In this document: positions 62,331 through 64,000 of the stretch, piece after piece
Layout: every line of letters starts with the position of its first letter
How positions within the stretch are numbered: position 1 is the stretch's first letter
Source of the DNA: Roseospirillum parvum
GTDB taxonomy: Bacteria > Pseudomonadota > Alphaproteobacteria > Rhodospirillales > Rhodospirillaceae
DNA length: 64,000 nucleotides
NCBI RefSeq assembly: GCF_900100455.1
Contig: NZ_FNCV01000002.1
Coordinates: 1-64,000 of the forward strand
Reading direction: 5' to 3'
Program-made: the position numbers and the translations under genes
The notes under the pieces: model-generated
Seen by the model: the letters and a program-made list of their open reading frames with translations, nothing else
Told to the model about the DNA's origin: nothing
Databases searched by the model: none

Positions 62331-64000
62331 GATGAAGCCGCGGGTGGTGAGGAGGGTGAGGACCTGTTCGGCCAGCGCTTCCGGGTTGTGCTGGTCGGCG
62401 GCCAGGGTCAGTTCCGGGTTCTCGGGTGGCTCGTAGGCGCTGCCGATGCCGGTGAAGTTGGGGATCTGGCCGGCCCGGGCTTTCTTGTACAGGCCCTTGG
62501 GGTCGCGCTGTTCGCAGACTTCCAGCGGCGCGTCGACGAACACTTCCAGGAACTCGCCGTCGGGCATCAGCTCGCGGGCCAGCCGGCGTTCGGAGCGGAA
62601 CGGCGAGATGAAGCTGACCAGCACGATCAGCCCGGCGTCGGCCATCAGGCGGGCCACCTCGCCGACCCGGCGGATGTTTTCCACCCGGTCCTCGTCGGTG
62701 AAGCCGAGGTCGCGATTGAGGCCGTGGCGCACGTTGTCGCCGTCCAGGGTCATGGTGTGGCGGCCGCGCGCCGCCAGCATCTGCTCGACCCGGTCGGCGA
62801 CGGTCGACTTGCCGGCCCCGGACAGCCCGGTGAACCACAGCACGCAGGGCCGCTGGCCCTTGGCGCTGGCGCGGGCGGCGCGGTCCACCTTCATGGTGTG
62901 CCAGTGGATGTTGCCGGCCCGGCGCAGGGCGAAGTCGATCATGCCGCAGCCGACGGTGGCGTTGGTCAGCCGGTCGATCAGGATGAAGGCGCCGCCCTCG
63001 CGGTTGTCCCTGTAGGGATCGAAGGGCAGCGGCCGGTCGAGGGCCAGGTTGCACAGGGCGACGTCGTTCAGCTCCAGGTGCTTGGCGGCCAGATGATCCA
63101 GGGTGTTGACGTTCAGGGCGTGCTTGATCTCGGTCACCTGGGCCCCGACCTGGGCCGGGCCGAGGCGCATCAGGTAGCCGCGCCCGGGCAGCAGCGGGGT
63201 GTCGGACAGCCAGACCACGTGGGCCGCCAGCTGGTCGGCGATCTCGGGGCGGGCCTCGACGGGGGCGATGACATCGCCGCGCGAGACGTCCACCTCGCTG
63301 TCCAGGGTCAGGGTGACGGCCTGCCCGGGCAGGGCCACCTGAAGGTCGCCATCGTGGGTGACGATGCGCGAAACGCGCGCCGTCTGGCCGCCCGGCAGCA
63401 CCGCCACCTCGGCCCCGGCGGCCAGCGGTCCGCCGGTGACGGTGCCGGTGAAGCCCCGAAAGTCGAGGTGCGGCCGGTTGACCCACTGCACCGGCAGGCG
63501 GAAAGGACCGGTGCTTTCCTGCTCGGCGACGGGCAGGGTTTCCAGGTGTTCGAGCAGGCACGGGCCGTGGTGCCAGGGGGCGACTTCGCCGGCCGGGGTG
63601 GAGACGTTGGCCCCGGTCAGGGCGCTCAGGGGCAGGCAGGTCACCTCGGGCAGGCTGATCTTGCCGGCGAAGGTGCGCACGTCGGCGGCGATGCGCTCGA
63701 AGGTGCCCTGGTCCCAGTCGACCAGATCCATCTTGTTGACCGCCACCACCACGTGGCGCAGGCCGAGCAGCCCGGCGATGGTCAGGTGGCGCCGGGTCTG
63801 GGTGACCATGCCCTTGCGGGCGTCGATCAACAGCAGGGCGACATCGGCGGTCGAGGCGCCGGTGACCATGTTGCGGGTGTACTGTTCGTGGCCCGGGGCG
63901 TCGGCGACGATGAACTTGCGCTTCTCGGTGGCGAAGAAGCGGTAGGCGACATCGATGGTGATGCCCTGTTCGCGCTCGGCGGCCAGCCCGTCGACCAGCA
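62328..64000 (-). CDS. cysNC: Bifunctional sulfate adenylyltransferase subunit 1 / APS kinase (5' end outside window)
   Basis: Partial: the start lies beyond 64000. The visible N-terminal part is an EF-Tu-like GTPase ([27 protein letters not shown]) of CysN. The C-terminal part is an APS kinase with the P-loop [14 protein letters not shown] and [20 protein letters not shown]. With CysD it makes APS and then PAPS. The fusion of CysN and CysC is known in alphaproteobacteria. It may serve sulfate assimilation; its proximity to dsr (about 8 kb) is not proof of a role in sulfite oxidation. Confidence 0.95.
   Translation of the reverse strand, partial: LVDGLAAEREQGITIDVAYRFFATEKRKFIVADAPGHEQYTRNMVTGASTADVALLLIDARKGMVTQTRRHLTIAGLLGLRHVVVAVNKMDLVDWDQGTFERIAADVRTFAGKISLPEVTCLPLSALTGANVSTPAGEVAPWHHGPCLLEHLETLPVAEQESTGPFRLPVQWVNRPHLDFRGFTGTVTGGPLAAGAEVAVLPGGQTARVSRIVTHDGDLQVALPGQAVTLTLDSEVDVSRGDVIAPVEARPEIADQLAAHVVWLSDTPLLPGRGYLMRLGPAQVGAQVTEIKHALNVNTLDHLAAKHLELNDVALCNLALDRPLPFDPYRDNREGGAFILIDRLTNATVGCGMIDFALRRAGNIHWHTMKVDRAARASAKGQRPCVLWFTGLSGAGKSTVADRVEQMLAARGRHTMTLDGDNVRHGLNRDLGFTDEDRVENIRRVGEVARLMADAGLIVLVSFISPFRSERRLARELMPDGEFLEVFVDAPLEVCEQRDPKGLYKKARAGQIPNFTGIGSAYEPPENPELTLAADQHNPEALAEQVLTLLTTRGFI

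Overview
This window reads as a very GC-rich alphaproteobacterial chromosome, most like a Rhodospirillales (purple non-sulfur / Magnetospirillum-type) genome. The evidence is the gene content: an HdaA-type short DnaA homologue, a maf-rng-yacG operon, a giant NAD-glutamate dehydrogenase, a glnK-amtB pair and an oxidative-type dsr cluster. The species cannot be fixed from sequence alone. Almost all of it is ordinary core chromosome with tightly packed operons. The one clear foreign-looking gene is the AT-richer DUF262/HNH gene at 16255-18057, next to tRNA-Pro.

Layout. 1-5249: hdaA, an AI-2E-type permease and a DUF2066 gene on the minus strand, diverging from purM-purN. 5464-10679: a minus-strand block of housekeeping genes (yacG, rng-like, maf, radC, map, sfsA, a methyltransferase). 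10765-13722: comF and a large vWA-like membrane protein. 13961-16014: a secreted glycerophosphodiesterase and a DUF1810 protein. 16255-18192: the putative defence gene and tRNA-Pro(CGG). 18316-24697: a minus-strand block with DUF3422, a PAS-PAS-GGDEF cyclase, two redox genes (Prx5, glutaredoxin), a HAD phosphatase, a methyltransferase and a 71-aa protein. 24946-30747: a HAD nucleotidase converging on NAD-GDH. 30818-33898: an orphan livF, a small membrane protein and asnB. 34210-39915: a complete dpp peptide ABC transporter.

40729-53978: dsrABEFHCMKLJOP, a TrpD2-like gene, then dsrN. This encodes reverse dissimilatory sulfite reductase (DsrAB), the sulfur relay (DsrEFH, DsrC), the membrane complex DsrMKJOP, the DsrL oxidoreductase and siroheme amidation (DsrN). 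DsrEFH plus a DsrL with a C-terminal ferredoxin domain indicate sulfur oxidation rather than sulfate respiration. An ABC exporter, hldE and an NnrU-like methyltransferase follow. Then come glnK-amtB (minus), a UbiH-family hydroxylase and, running off the right edge, a cysNC fusion.

The most unusual thing is not a protein. Six intergenic regions (around 5247-5466, 13720-13963, 25668-25884, 39913-40133, 58461-58703 and 62119-62330) hold copies of one composite nested palindrome of about 180-205 bp. Two inverted units, each made of two smaller palindromes, flank a central perfect or near-perfect palindrome that looks like a bidirectional terminator and differs from locus to locus. In one copy the centre is inverted. 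The inverted symmetry continues outward into sequence that is private to each locus, at some loci ending exactly at the two convergent stop codons. Five of the six convergent gene junctions in the window carry a copy; the sixth, at the foreign gene, has a simple terminator. Expanded or partial relatives lie at 57312-57742 and 124-246. I do not recognise this family.
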